Origin: Dichetophora obliterata
Lineage: Eukaryota > Arthropoda > Insecta > Diptera > Sciomyzidae
Assembly (NCBI GenBank): GCA_963920525.1
Contig: OY986436.1
Location: forward strand, 85,654,970 to 85,718,969
DNA: 64,000 nt
Direction: 5' to 3'
Below the pieces are notes generated by a model. The model did no database searches, was not told the origin of the DNA, and saw only the letters and a program-made list of their open reading frames with translations. Positions within the stretch are counted from its first letter, which is position 1, and each line of letters starts with the position of its first letter. Below, piece after piece: positions 25,333-36,539 of this stretch. Made by a program: the position numbers and the translations under genes.

Positions 25333-25598
25333 GAATGTTCAAGCATCAGCTTTCTTTAGAATTCTGAGAAGAACTTTCTCTGTGTAAGCCATAAGTTTCA
25401 TGTTCTTAAAGCAACTAACTGTTAAATCATTTTATGAGCCAATTTGGCTCATAAAATTAGCTCGGCTAATTAGCCGTAAAAACGGGTATACCACATTCGA
25501 ATATGCGGGATGAGGGGTCGTTGGAGGGGAGTAACCTATATTTCATTACGTAACTAAAAACCAACATATGTACTTAAAAAATAATATTTCAGTTTTTC

Positions 25599-25848
25599 AT
25601 CTGTGGTCACAAGGAATAATGACTAAACTCAAAATAACGTAAAAAAGCGATATGGGATTTACTTTATTGCCAATTTTTGGAAGTATCAGATATCCAATTT
25701 TTGCCCAGAATTGATGATCACTTATGTCTGCACATATTTTGTTTATAACGATTCATATATGTCAAAAAAATGGGTCGTAGTTCGTGCAATTAAAATATCG
25801 TTTTTTACGATACTTTGAGCTTAGTCGTTACTCCTAGTGACCACAGAT
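25599..25848. repeat. 250-bp inverted repeat nested in the piggyBac-like element
   Basis: atctgtggtcacaaggaata (25599) pairs with the inverse tactcctagtgaccacagat (to 25848). Pairing continues through atgactaaactcaaa and the acgtaaaaaa block. It is probably a MITE. Confidence 0.7.
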
Positions 25849-25909
25849 ATATGCTATAAAAAACTTTAAATGAGTGAAATTGGCTCAGTCCGTAAATCTA
25901 GTGTTAGTG

Positions 25910-27355
25910 GCAGTACCAGCATCCAATTCTGCAGGATTTCAAATTTTTTGATTTGAAAAACAGGCTTTGAAAATCGGTTGAAACTGCAAAAGTAGAATAG
26001 GGAGGAGGGTGGTCTATCAGAATGAGAAGTTGAACTTCTCGTCTAAAAATCATTTGAAGCCAATTTGTGATTCAACGCCCCCAAGTATCTATTTTGGACA
26101 ATAAGGTAACCCATAGAGCTTAAGATCGTCAACCTACTACATTGGTTAAACTTACTCCGAGATAAAAAATTACTTCTTCTGATATCTGGACTGGTATCGC
26201 CTTCTAATGTGATACATTATCTTCTGTTCTAATAGTTAATTTAGCACACAATATGTATTCTGTTTGCAGGGCCTACCAAGAGGGCTTGACCTTAGTTTAT
26301 TACTATTTGGTTTTACAGCTAGATCGGCTGAATCAGTTATATCAATGATAAATTCTGCACATCACTGTGGTGTCCCCTTGAAACGACAAATTAACCGCAC
26401 TAATATTACTTCAAAGAAAAATGCCTCCTTCAAATCTCCAATGCAGATAGTTGCAATCCGTACTGCAAGGGTTGCTTTATCCCACTACAAGAAAATAGTG
26501 AGATGATTCACGTAGTCGAAAATTTTGAACTCATTTTGAATCTAATCATTGGAATCAAGCTTTTTGTAATACTTTATTTATAAGAATAAAAACCCTTCAA
26601 AATATTCCAAATTTCTTAATAAAACTTAGAACAAAATTTAATACATGTTGGCATACTCTAAGAATGCATCATTCGGTCTGGTTTGGTTCTTATGCATGTT
26701 TATCATTTCGTTATACATGTGGCTTCATGGGTCAGTTGTTAAGGCGGAATATTTATAGCGCCTATACGTCGAAAATATTAAATAAACATACAACACTCAA
26801 TTTTAATATTTGACGTCGATTGAATAGTAATTCGAATTTGTTGTCGTCATATATCCAATACAGGATTTATTAGAATTTAGGCCAAAATTTTACATTTAAC
26901 ATAAAAGCGTTATTGCTAGAAGATTTAATAATCCTAGTTGCGATACGAAATTTTTAAAAAATAATTAGACTTCACATGGACTACAAATTTACTTATGAAT
27001 CTTGGAGGACAACCATGAGGTTTCAATACAGATACGACTAGATGTCGGAATTTGATATAATTAAATCACAAAATAGACATACTTTTTGCATCCAATCAAA
27101 ACCAAATTTCAAAGGCTTCAAATTGGGGCTCTCTATCGTGGGACTTTTTCAAATTTACGTTTTTAAGGAATGATTTTACAGGAGTGTTTTTTGTTGCTCT
27201 ATGATGATTATATTGACTTAAATAAGTACGAGTACAAAACCTCTGTAGGTGACTCCACATAGCGTGAATTTGAAATAAATAATAATGATGCCAGCAACAA
27301 GTAACTGCATGGGCATAAACATTTTTCTTTTCAAAACTACATTTTTTGTTGCCTG
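25910..27355. other. Noncoding stretch, nothing recognised
   Basis: The 80-codon frame at 26264-26506 has no family signature and no flanking splice signals that I trust. Confidence 0.4.
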
Positions 27356-27726
27356 TAAAGCCTAGTACTCTGTTCGTTTACGTGAAATTTTGATGGCAAC
27401 CTCTATTTATTTGTTGCGTGATATTTCTGACTTAAAGTTTGTTGCGAGGAATTCCTATGGCAACGTTTCTCAGAAAGACTCAGAGAATAAGTTGGGAGAT
27501 TTCATATGATATCTCTCTTTTCACTTCAAAACAAATAGGCAGCTCAATTAAATTGTCGTGAAAAAATGATGTTTGGAAACATGTTGCGATAATTTCACGC
27601 AGCGGAACAGAGTACTGCTTTGACGAGCATGTTGTGAAAATTTACAAGTTTGCTTTGCAGCTGTCACTTTTTGTATGGAGATTTGAGTGGAGTTTCACAT
27701 AAAACTGAACAGAGTACTATGCTTTA
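27356..27726. mobile_element. MITE, taaagc-tagtactctgttc termini
   Basis: taaagcctagtactctgttc (27356) and gaacagagtactatgcttta (to 27726) are inverted with one mismatch. TA at each edge would fit a Tc1/mariner-type duplication. The phrase cagagtact recurs internally near 27610, and cgtgaaatt appears in both arms. No ORF. Confidence 0.7.
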
Positions 27727-27729
27727 ACA

Positions 27730-29735
27730 TCAATTGATACTAATTTTAGATGTCTTTTTAAAATGATATCGAACCACTTTTTTAATTTTAACTGATATTA
27801 AAATATTGAACTGATGAAAGTACTAATGATTTTGAGCATTCTGCCGATACTAGCCGATGCCGATTAATTGTTAGAACTTTACAGGCAATTGCTGAAAAAA
27901 ACAAAGTAACAGTCAAAGGTTAAAATAAAAACCAATTAACCCTTTCAATGGCTAGGCTAAGCTAAGAAGAATATAATTTTTTGCGGTAATATTCCTATCA
28001 TTTAGGTCCTAAAAAGATGAAAAAACATACCCCTGATTTTTATCCGAGCTACTTACAATTTGCAAGCTTGTACAAAGAAAACATTGTTTTGCTACTGTTC
28101 GGCACAAAATTTTTTTTAAATCCCTTTAAGGTTTTTCAACACTTTAGATCATTGTTTTTTAAACCGTCTTGACATTATTGTCATTAAAGCTATAAAAAGA
28201 TAAAAAAAATTTGATTTTTGTTCGGTTGATTTTTTTTTTATAAAATAGGCCAAATAAATTTGTTTGCTTTTCTTCGGCACAAAATCGAAACTCCAACTGA
28301 CTTTAATATCAAATATCTCTAAATATCTATCATGTTTGTTCATCTTTTTTTCATGGAACACAACACTTTGATTTAAAAAATGCGTTCCAAAATAAAAATA
28401 AAAATTACTTTCTGACGTGTCCCATGTATTCAGGCAAATCCACTGAAAGGGTTAAGAACATGAAGAGTAACACATACTTTTCTAATGGAGCTCAAAGCTG
28501 CAATCGTATGGGACAAAAATTTTTAAATTTAAATTTTTAAATTTCAAAATCAAAACCAGATTAGTAAAATCGACTCCGCATGATCATGCTACTGTTAAAA
28601 TAAATGGGTGCTTGAGTTAAAACGTAGACGTAGACCTTTCTACAGATTTTTGTTTTAATAGCAGTAGGAAATTTCGGTGCAAATCGCCAAGATTAATATT
28701 TTAATGTAATATTTTCAATTTGAAAAACTACTTCAAAAAAATTTAAATTTTAATTTAGATTATTCTTTAGGAGCCTATAACTTGATTAATAAACATCATA
28801 CAACAAATATTGTGTTCACTTTCATATCTATCAGAAGTACAATTGTTTCAAATATGAAGAAATTTCAGAACCCCACTTTTTGTTCCCTGTTCGCTTGACG
28901 TGAAATCCCCAAATATTTAGTGAAGGCATAAAATAGTTCTCCGATCTTCAAGCGAAAAAAAATAATTTTTAAGAGTGTTGATAAAACTTTTATCAATCAG
29001 TAAATTCCGGAGCCGAAGAAATGGATTGCTAAAAAGAGAGAGTCTAAAGAAGGCCATGGCGGTACTGTTTGTACAGTCATGGTTTGGTCATGCTTTTCCA
29101 CAAGGTTTGGAAAAGAGATATATTTTTACTGGAGATTGCTACGCAACTTTATCTTACTGCGTTCGAGTCGGCTTGAATAACATGATACACTGCCTAAACT
29201 GGTTTAAAATTGACAGCGATGATAGGTATGTGGCTGCAGAACTACTTGTTTGTGTACCTGACTATTCCATTCTGAGCTACATATATAGCTAAACATTTCT
29301 CCCCACACTTTTGTGTGCTCAAATACATTAAGGCGCCTCACGATATATACATTAAGGCGCCTCCTCAAAATAATCCTTGTTTTATGTTATGATGATTTCC
29401 CAAATAATTCGAGCTGCAATGGTTTGAAATACTCACTAAAAATAGAGTTTTTTGTTAAAATATTGGCTGGCATAATAGTTGTTAAAAAAACCGCTGTAAA
29501 ATAATAGTTATAAAAAAGTTCTTTCAATCTGCTGAAAAAAATTCAAAATTTTTGCATTCGGATAATGCTGTTTTTGGTGCATTTTTTTGAATTTTTTTAA
29601 AATTATTTTCAATAAGATTTAAAAAACTTAATTATTTTTAATGCGATCCACACTTTCAAGATATCGTTGCAAAGGTTTTGAATGCTTGCATTGATTCCTG
29701 GTAAGAACTGCTTAAATCGTTACATGTTAACACTA
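27730..29735. other. AT-rich noncoding stretch with a possible Tc1-like fragment
   Basis: Mostly noncoding. A 12-bp direct duplication, attaaggcgcct, lies at 29327-29338 and 29350-29361. Confidence 0.4.
29000..29130 (+). pseudogene. Possible Tc1-like transposase fragment
   Basis: One frame reads KKWIAKKRESKEGHGGT followed by VMVWSCFS, similar to the KHGGGSVMVWGCFS block that follows the first catalytic Asp in Tc1-type transposases. The longer frame at 28975-29292 is in a different phase, so at least one frameshift is needed. Short and weak. Confidence 0.3.
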
Positions 29736-29740
29736 AAATA

Positions 29741-31018
29741 ATGGGTGTCCCAACAAGAACGCAATTTTTAAATTTTGCGCCATTCGAAGTGTCATTGTTT
29801 GACATTTGAACAATTGTTATTGTTTGCTAGTAGAAGGTACGAGGTTAGTAAAAATGGAGCGCTACACGAATGAACAACGCATTCTCATTGTGAAATTGTT
29901 TTACCAAAATGGTGAAAGTTTTGCAGCTACAGTTCGCAAATTGCGATCAATTCGGGGTCACAATAATGCTCCAAAAGAGTCAACTGTAAAGAGATTAATG
30001 GATAAATTTGCCGAAACTGGGTCTGTTAGTGATGTAAAGACAACAACGCGCCTTCGACCAGGTTGATCGACCGAAAATGTCGCAGCTGTACGTGATGACG
30101 TCGCTCAAACTCCATCCACCTCAATTCGACACCGAGCTCAGCAAATTGGTGTCTCCAAATCCACTATGCAGCGAATTTTGACAAAAGATTTGCATCTTCA
30201 TGCATACAAAGTTCAGTTGACTCAGGAACTGAAGCCAGCTGACCATGGACAGCGAAGGGAGTTCGTTAATTGGGTATTGGAGAGACAACATGAAAATGCT
30301 GATTTTGCCGCTAAAATCATCTTCAGTGACGAGGCCCATTTTCATCTTGATGACTTCGTCAATAGGCAGAATTGTCGCATTTGGGGTGAGTAAAATCCTC
30401 GAGTGATTCACGAGAAGCAAATGCATCCTCAACGTGTCACTGTGTGGTGTGGTTTTTGGGCTGAAGAAATCATTGGACCTTTTTTTTTATGAAAATGAGG
30501 CAGGTCAAGCGCAAACAGTCAATGGTGTTCGGTATCGTGAAATGATAACCAGTTTTTTCTTGCCTAGAATTGAAGAAATGAATGTGGAGGGCATGTGGTT
30601 CCAACAAGACGGCGCCACATGTCATACAGCCAGAGAAACAATTCAATTGCTGCATCAGTCATTTCCCGGTCGTGTTATTTCGCGTTTTGGAGATCAGAAT
30701 TGGCCGCCTAGATCGTGCGATTTAACACCATTAGATTTTTTTTCTTTGGGGTTTTTTGAAGATGACTCAAGCCTTAAAAGAGGAAATTGGACGCTGCATT
30801 AATGAAATACCGCAGCATTTATGCAAAACGGTCATTGTAAATTTCATTAAAAGATCGCGTATATGCCAGCAAAGCCACGGCGGCCATCTGCACTATATAT
30901 TGTTCCATACATAACCTCATTCTGTCTACTTTACGATATAATAAAGTTTCACGATTTTTTTTTAAATATCTGTGTTTTATTTAAAATTTAAAAACTGCGC
31001 TCTTGGTGGGACACCCTT
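29741..31018 (+). mobile_element. Tc1/mariner-superfamily element, DD41D (rosa-like) type
   Basis: TA duplications (29739-29740, 31019-31020) flank inverted ends: gggtgtcccaacaagaacgc on the left, and the inverse gcgctcttggtgggacaccc on the right with two differences. The similarity extends into an agtttttaaatttt block. Length is 1278 bp, near full size. It holds one transposase interrupted by mutations. The spacing between the second and third catalytic Asp is 41 residues by direct count, which matches the DD41D group described from insects as rosa. Confidence 0.9.
29854..30892 (+). pseudogene. DD41D transposase, mutated
   Basis: The start ATG is at 29854 (MERYTNEQRILIVKLFYQNG), opening the helix-turn-helix region. 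A TGA at 30064-30066 interrupts the frame after RLRPG. The frame resumes with IRHRAQQIGVSKSTMQRIL and reaches the first catalytic block FSDEAHF (about 30325). A TAA follows at 30391-30393. A frameshift in the T run at 30478-30487 moves the frame to FFYENEAGQAQT, then WFQQDGATCHTA (second Asp) and PPRSCDLTPLDFF (third Asp). After a small deletion near 30760 the end (ALKEEIGRCINEIPQHL ... HGGHLHYILFH) is still readable. Two nonsense codons and two indels: dead. Confidence 0.85.
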
Positions 31019-31024
31019 TATTAG

Positions 31025-32350
31025 GAAGTTCACAAGGTGTCATAAAGTTACATGTCATAAGTTGAAATCATAAAAAAATACAACTCATGTGCGAAGAAGA
31101 ATGCGAAAATGATAAAATAATAGCCGGTTCGAGCAATATACATACTTTGGACGTACTGATGGCTGACTCAAGTAAATAAAAAAGTTGATTGATGACGACA
31201 CTACAATAAACATAGCTTACAGCGTTATAATATTTTAGAATGTTTTATATGAACGGCAACAACATTTTTAAAACATTGTCAAATTTTAGGACAATATGAG
31301 AATATGACATATGTGAATACCCTGATTATTTATAAAAAATACATACTGAAAAAATATTGTAAGAAATTAACAAAATAAATCAAAGGCAATGAAATTATTT
31401 GAATTTTGAAAGTTTTTGTATGGAAGTAAAATAAAAAAGTTTAAAAAATATGCTCTCAAATCAGCATTATCTTTAATCCAATTGCAAACATTTTCAATTA
31501 TTTGATACATATAAATTCGATTTTAAGAGGTTAATTAAAACCATTCCAGCTCGCTATCGCTAGAGTCAAAACATTTGGGGAGTCATCATACCTCAAGGTA
31601 TGATCATAAACCAAGGATTATTTTGAGAAACCGACTCGAACAACTTCTTTTTTCTATGTAGCAAGAGGCGCCTAAATATACAAAAAAGAGACCAGTTGCT
31701 CTTATCGCTTTTCTATATTTTATTTTTTCTGAATTTTAACTTCGATTCATAATTATAAATATGCCAAATAACGCTGCACGGACGTCAAAAAGACACGCAA
31801 ACGCCAAGACACGTAAACTTAATTTTGGTAGTAAATCTTAGTGACATTCTCAGCTTTTCCCAATCAGGTCAAAATATCGAGATATTCGCGTTTGAAATTT
31901 AGTCACTTTTAGACCTAGTTTTAGCTAAATTTTCTTATGTTTTGAGATCAAAAATTATGACAACCTCCGATTCTGCATTTACTTTCATAATTCAATCTTT
32001 TTATAAAATAAAAACACTAATTTGAGTAAAAAAGTTTTAAGATTTTTTTTTTTAAATTCTTAAGATTAACATTCAAATTTGGTCAAAATGAAGGAAATAG
32101 CGAAATTGTTTAACTTTTAAAAAATCGTAGATTCAACAAGACTGACTCGATTTTTCACGTATGAGGTATTTTTAAAAAAGACAATTAAAAGTAGTTAATA
32201 AAAGTAGTTAAAAAATTTTTGAAGAAAACTTCTTTATGCGTGTTCAGCAATTTTTGGTGGAGGAAAATCTTATGGTTTCAGCGTCATCATTTCAGCGGTT
32301 AGCTTTTGTCATCAAGATGTTGCATTAGCATTCAAAGAGATTATATTATT
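31025..32350. other. Noncoding stretch, nothing recognised
   Basis: AT-rich. A short palindrome atcatacctcaaggtatgat lies near 31580-31605. No gene seen. Confidence 0.4.
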
Positions 32351-32765
32351 TAAGGGAAGGATCTCATGAAACGCGACCAAAACCTAAATTTTTTTGTTAA
32401 AATTTTACGATGGCTTATGATGTGTAGAATATGTTACCAAAACGGTTTGGCCGATAACGATTGCATAAAACAGTTATCCCATATCCGAAAGGAACCCATA
32501 TTTTCATGTAAAAACTCGAAAAAATCGTTAACCAAATATTAAAAACACGTTTTCTGAAAAATCATGTTCTTCAAACTGGTCTCCACGATATCTCCAGAAC
32601 TACTCTATGGATTGACTTAGACTTGAGTTTTTTTTATTTAACGTAGATAAATTTATTGGATCCTAAATTCAGATAATATAAGCAGGTTTTTTAGAGCACT
32701 TTAAAGAGTGAAAAATGTGAAAAAACGATATTAAAAATTCACATATCCGCAATTTTTGTAATTTT
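32351..32765 (+). repeat. Dispersed repeat, copy 1 (related to 42030-42891)
   Basis: It shares with the 42-kb copies the ordered blocks tgaaac-cgaccaaaa, ataacgattgcataaaa, cgttttctgaaaaatcat, caaactggtctccacgatat, tggattgacttaga and cacatatcc. Noncoding. Confidence 0.75.
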
Positions 32766-32810
32766 TAGCTATTTATATATTATAGGTTCCAGCTCCAGTA
32801 AATATAATAT

Positions 32811-35800
32811 AACTAGCTAAAACCCGGCGCGTTGCTGCCACTCTCCCTTGTCAAACGCCCATAAAATGTTATCAGTTAAACAGCATGTCTAAATTGAGGT
32901 CGAATACTGAATTCCGAGATGCGAACTATATCTACAAAGCTATTCGATATAACAAATTTGGGCTAAATTTGGGCACAAATGGGAAGTGCCACGCCCTCTT
33001 GATCACCGCTCATAGAATGTAATCAATTAAACTGCATGTGTACATGGAGGTCAAATACCGAATTCGAAAACTGATTGGGTTGTAAAGGAGGTGCCACTCC
33101 CCTTTTCCCTACGCCCATAAAATTTTACCAATGAACTGCATGTGTAAATTGAGGTCGAATAGTGAATTCCGAGGCTGAGTTACCTATAACTCCAAAGCTA
33201 TTCGATATCGCAAATTTGGGCTAAATTGGAGGTGTCACGCCCTTCGAAAAACTCTGAAAAATTTTATCAGTAAATCTGCATGCATAAATTTAGGTCGAAT
33301 ACTGAATTCCGACGCTGTGCGACCTTGAACTCCAAAGCTATTTGATATCACAAGTTTTCATTGTATGGGAGGTGCCACTCCCCCTTGATCAACGCTCATA
33401 AAATGTAATCAATAAAATTGCATGTGTACATTGAGGTCCAATACTGAATTCAAAAACTTGGCGACCTATAACCCCAAAGCTATTTGATATCTCTAATTTG
33501 GGTTAAAGAGGAGGTTTCACGCCTCCTTGTCGTACGCCCATAAAATGTAATTAATGAAACTGCATGTATAAATTTAGGTAGAATACTGAATTCTGACGCT
33601 GTGCGACCTATGATATTCGATATCGAAAATTTACGTTATATGGGAGGTGCCACGCCCCTCTTACCAATGAACCTAAAATTAAATAAATGAAACTGCATGT
33701 GTACATTGAGGTCGAATACTGAATTCCGGCGTTGTGCGACCTACAACTCCAAAGCTATTTGATATCACAAAGTTGGGTTGTATGGGAAGTGCCACTCCCC
33801 TTTGACCTACGCCCATAAAATGTAAGTAATGAAAGTGCATGTATTAATTTAGGTCGAATACCTTAAGCTGTCAACCTATAACTTCAAAGCAATTCGATAT
33901 CGCGAATTTGGGTTGTAAGAGAGATATCACGTCTCCTTGTCCAACGCCCATAAAATAAAATCATTGAAACTGCATATGTTAATTGAGGTAAAAAATTTAA
34001 TTTCAAAACTGCGCGGCTTATAACTTCAAAGCTTTTCGATATCGCAAATTTGGGTTGGATGGGTGGTGCCCCTCCTCCTTGTCCAACTCCCATAAAATTT
34101 CACCACTGAATCGGTATGTCTAAATTGTGGTCGAATACCAAACTTCTAAGCTGTGCGACCCATAACTCTAAAGGTATTCGATAACACAAATTTTGTATAT
34201 ATTTAAGGGAGGTAAAAAGGGGTGTGGCATTTCTTCTTAAACCATCTCGTACTCACAGCAAAGCCACTTACAAAATTTGAGCTCAATCGGACCAATAGTT
34301 TCGAAGTAATTTGATATTTTCTTATAAGTAGGCGTAGATGAAGAGTGACCACGTCCGTTTTTATTAAAGTTAATGACAGTTATCATACAAACTTATTTAC
34401 TAAATTTTAATTCAATACGACCAAAACCGTCTTAAATATAGCATTTTTATTAATTTGTGGGCGATAAAAGGGGGTGTGGCATTATTTTTTTCCTTAACCT
34501 TTGCGTAGCAGTTACGAACAAACCCGTGTAAAGAAGTATTCAATTTGGTCCAGTCGTTTTCAAGTTTTAAGCATCCGAACAAATCACGATTAATTTTTAT
34601 GTATACAGATATTGATTTGTGGGCGGTAAAAGTGGGCGTAAAAATATTATATATCGTGACTACTTCTTGGAGCACCTACACAGCAAGTTTTACTATAAAA
34701 ATGTGTAGAACTCCAGAATTGCCATGAATGCGAAAAAGTGGGCATATAAATATTGCGACCACGCCCATTTTTTGTACAGTTACTGACAGTAACCATCTGA
34801 ACAAAATTACTAAATCTTAGTTTATTACGTCCTTTTTTTGGTTTGTGTCGATAGCGAAAATTTGGCTTGTATGGGAGGTACCACGAACCCTCGTCAAAAC
34901 GTTACCAAACGTCACAGGAACACTCACTTTCCTCGGCAGACGTTGTTCTGCCACAGATCGCTTTACTGCCATATACGAAAATGTCCAGAAATGCCAAATA
35001 TAATCACCATTTTCAGTATAGCTTCCGAAAGTAGCCATATGCACTAAATAAGCAAATTTTAGTCTAATACGATCAAAACCGTGCGAAATATAGCATTTTT
35101 TGTTTTGCAAGCGGTAAACAGTGGTGCGGCAAAATATTTCCCTTGAGCCATCTCGTAATCGAAACAAATCGACTGCCCAAATTTCAGCTCAATTTAGGTT
35201 AAGCCTGACGCACTTTACTTCACTCGACGCTAACGCCCCGAAAAGTGAGTTTAACTAAAGTGGGACAGGCCTATTTTTAGTGCACTTGTCAAGACTAACC
35301 ATATGAACTGAATTATAAAATTTTTGTCTATTACGACCTAAACCGTTGAAATAAAACGTTTTCATTGGTTTGTGGGCGGTAAAAGGGGGGCGTGGAAACC
35401 AATTTTTAGTGCAGTTGCTGACAGTAACCGTACAAACTAAGCCAACATTTTAGCTCCATCGGCCCAGTAGTCAATTTTTATGATTTCTCAAAAAGTGGGT
35501 GTGGCTGTATAGCGATGACGCCCTTTTTTAGTACAATTTCCGAAAGTAACCATACAAACTTAGGTATCACATGTTAGTATAATACGGCCAAAACTGCTTT
35601 AAATATAGCATTTTCACTGATTTGTGGGCGCGAAAAGGGGGCGTGGAAACCAATTCTTCGTACAGTTACTGTCAGTAACTACACAAACCAAAGTACCAAA
35701 TTTAAGTCATATGACCAAAACCGTCTGAAATAAACCATTTTTATTTATTTGTGGGCGGTAAAAGAGGGCGTGGCAACCCATTTTTAGTACAGTTGTCGAC

Positions 35801-36537
35801 AGTAGGTGTACATACGAAATTTAAAAATTTTAGCCTTATACGACACAAACCGACTGAAATAGAACATTTTTATTGATTTAGTGGAGGTAAAAGGGGGTGT
35901 GGCAAAAAAAATTTCCTCAACCATCTCGTACCTGAAACAAATCGACTGCCTAAATTTCAGGCCAATCGGTTCAGTAGTTTTGTAGTCTATAGACATCACG
36001 CAGACAGACACACATCGTTTTGCTTTATATATATATAGATATTGATTTGTGGGCGGTAAAAGTGGGCGTGAAAACATTTATATATAGTGACTGCCTCCTA
36101 GAGCACCTACACAGCAAGTTTCACTATAAAAATGTGCATAATTTCGCAATTGCCATGATTTCGAAAAAGTGGGCGTATATATATTTTGACCACGCCCATT
36201 TTTTGTACAGTTACCGACAGTAACCATCTGAACAAAATTGCCAAATTTTAGTTTTTTACGATCGAAACCGTCTGTTATATACACTTTTTTTTTGTTTGTG
36301 GTCGATAGCGCAAATTTGGCTTGTATGGGAGGTACCACGCCCCCTTGTCCAATCGTTACCAAACCTCACAGGAACACTCTCAAGATGTGGGTTCAGTTTC
36401 TCTGAAAATTTCAAAATAATCGGTTCAGCGGTTTCGGAGTCTATACGTGATATAGCCACATACCCACATACCCACATATCCACATACCCACATACCCACA
36501 TACCCACATACATACATCCATTTTTATATATATAGAT
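32811..36537 (+). mobile_element. Compound minisatellite-bearing element, copy 1
   Basis: Starts aactagctaaaacccggcgc and ends catccatttttatatatata-gat. The 5' third (about 32820-34200) is a degenerate array of about 140-bp units, each with acgcccataaaat, a gcatgt...aaattgaggtcgaatac block, aactccaaagctattcgata and a gggaggtgccac block; nine to ten units can be counted. The remainder is a second array of about 130-bp units marked by tttgtgggcggtaaaa, gggcgtgg, gacagtaacc, aaattttagtc and acgaccaaaaccgt. An internal unit ends in tatatatatatagat like the element's own end, so several dead units look concatenated. Short frames here are shadows of the array. A second copy is at 59309-62544. Confidence 0.85.
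36467..36525 (+). repeat. cacataccca short tandem repeat at the element's 3' end
   Basis: About six copies of the 10-bp unit ccacataccc precede the terminal acatacatcca. The second element copy has a related array at 62477-62525. Confidence 0.85.
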
Positions 36538-36539
36538 TG

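Larger units (their letters stand above)
24995..25903 (-). mobile_element. piggyBac-like element, deleted
   Basis: The left end TTAA|CACTAGACTTACGG (TTAA at 24991-24994) and the right end CCGTAAATCTAGTG|TTAG (25904-25907) give inverted termini with a TTAA site, one copy mutated. Just inside, gagccaattt occurs in both inverted ends. The minus strand holds a Cys-rich frame resembling the transposase C-terminus (separate entry). The catalytic core is missing and most of the rest is noncoding, including a nested 250-bp inverted repeat. TTAA duplication with CACTAG-type ends is known for piggyBac relatives. Confidence 0.7.

Noticed and set aside
26264..26506. 80-codon plus-strand frame with mixed composition
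   Set aside because: Considered as a retroelement or exon fragment, but no motif from any family could be pointed to.
34817..36535. Several overlapping 60-116-codon frames on both strands, repeated at 60.0-62.5 kb
   Set aside because: They arise from the tandem units of the noncoding element, occur in several phases, and repeat with the array.
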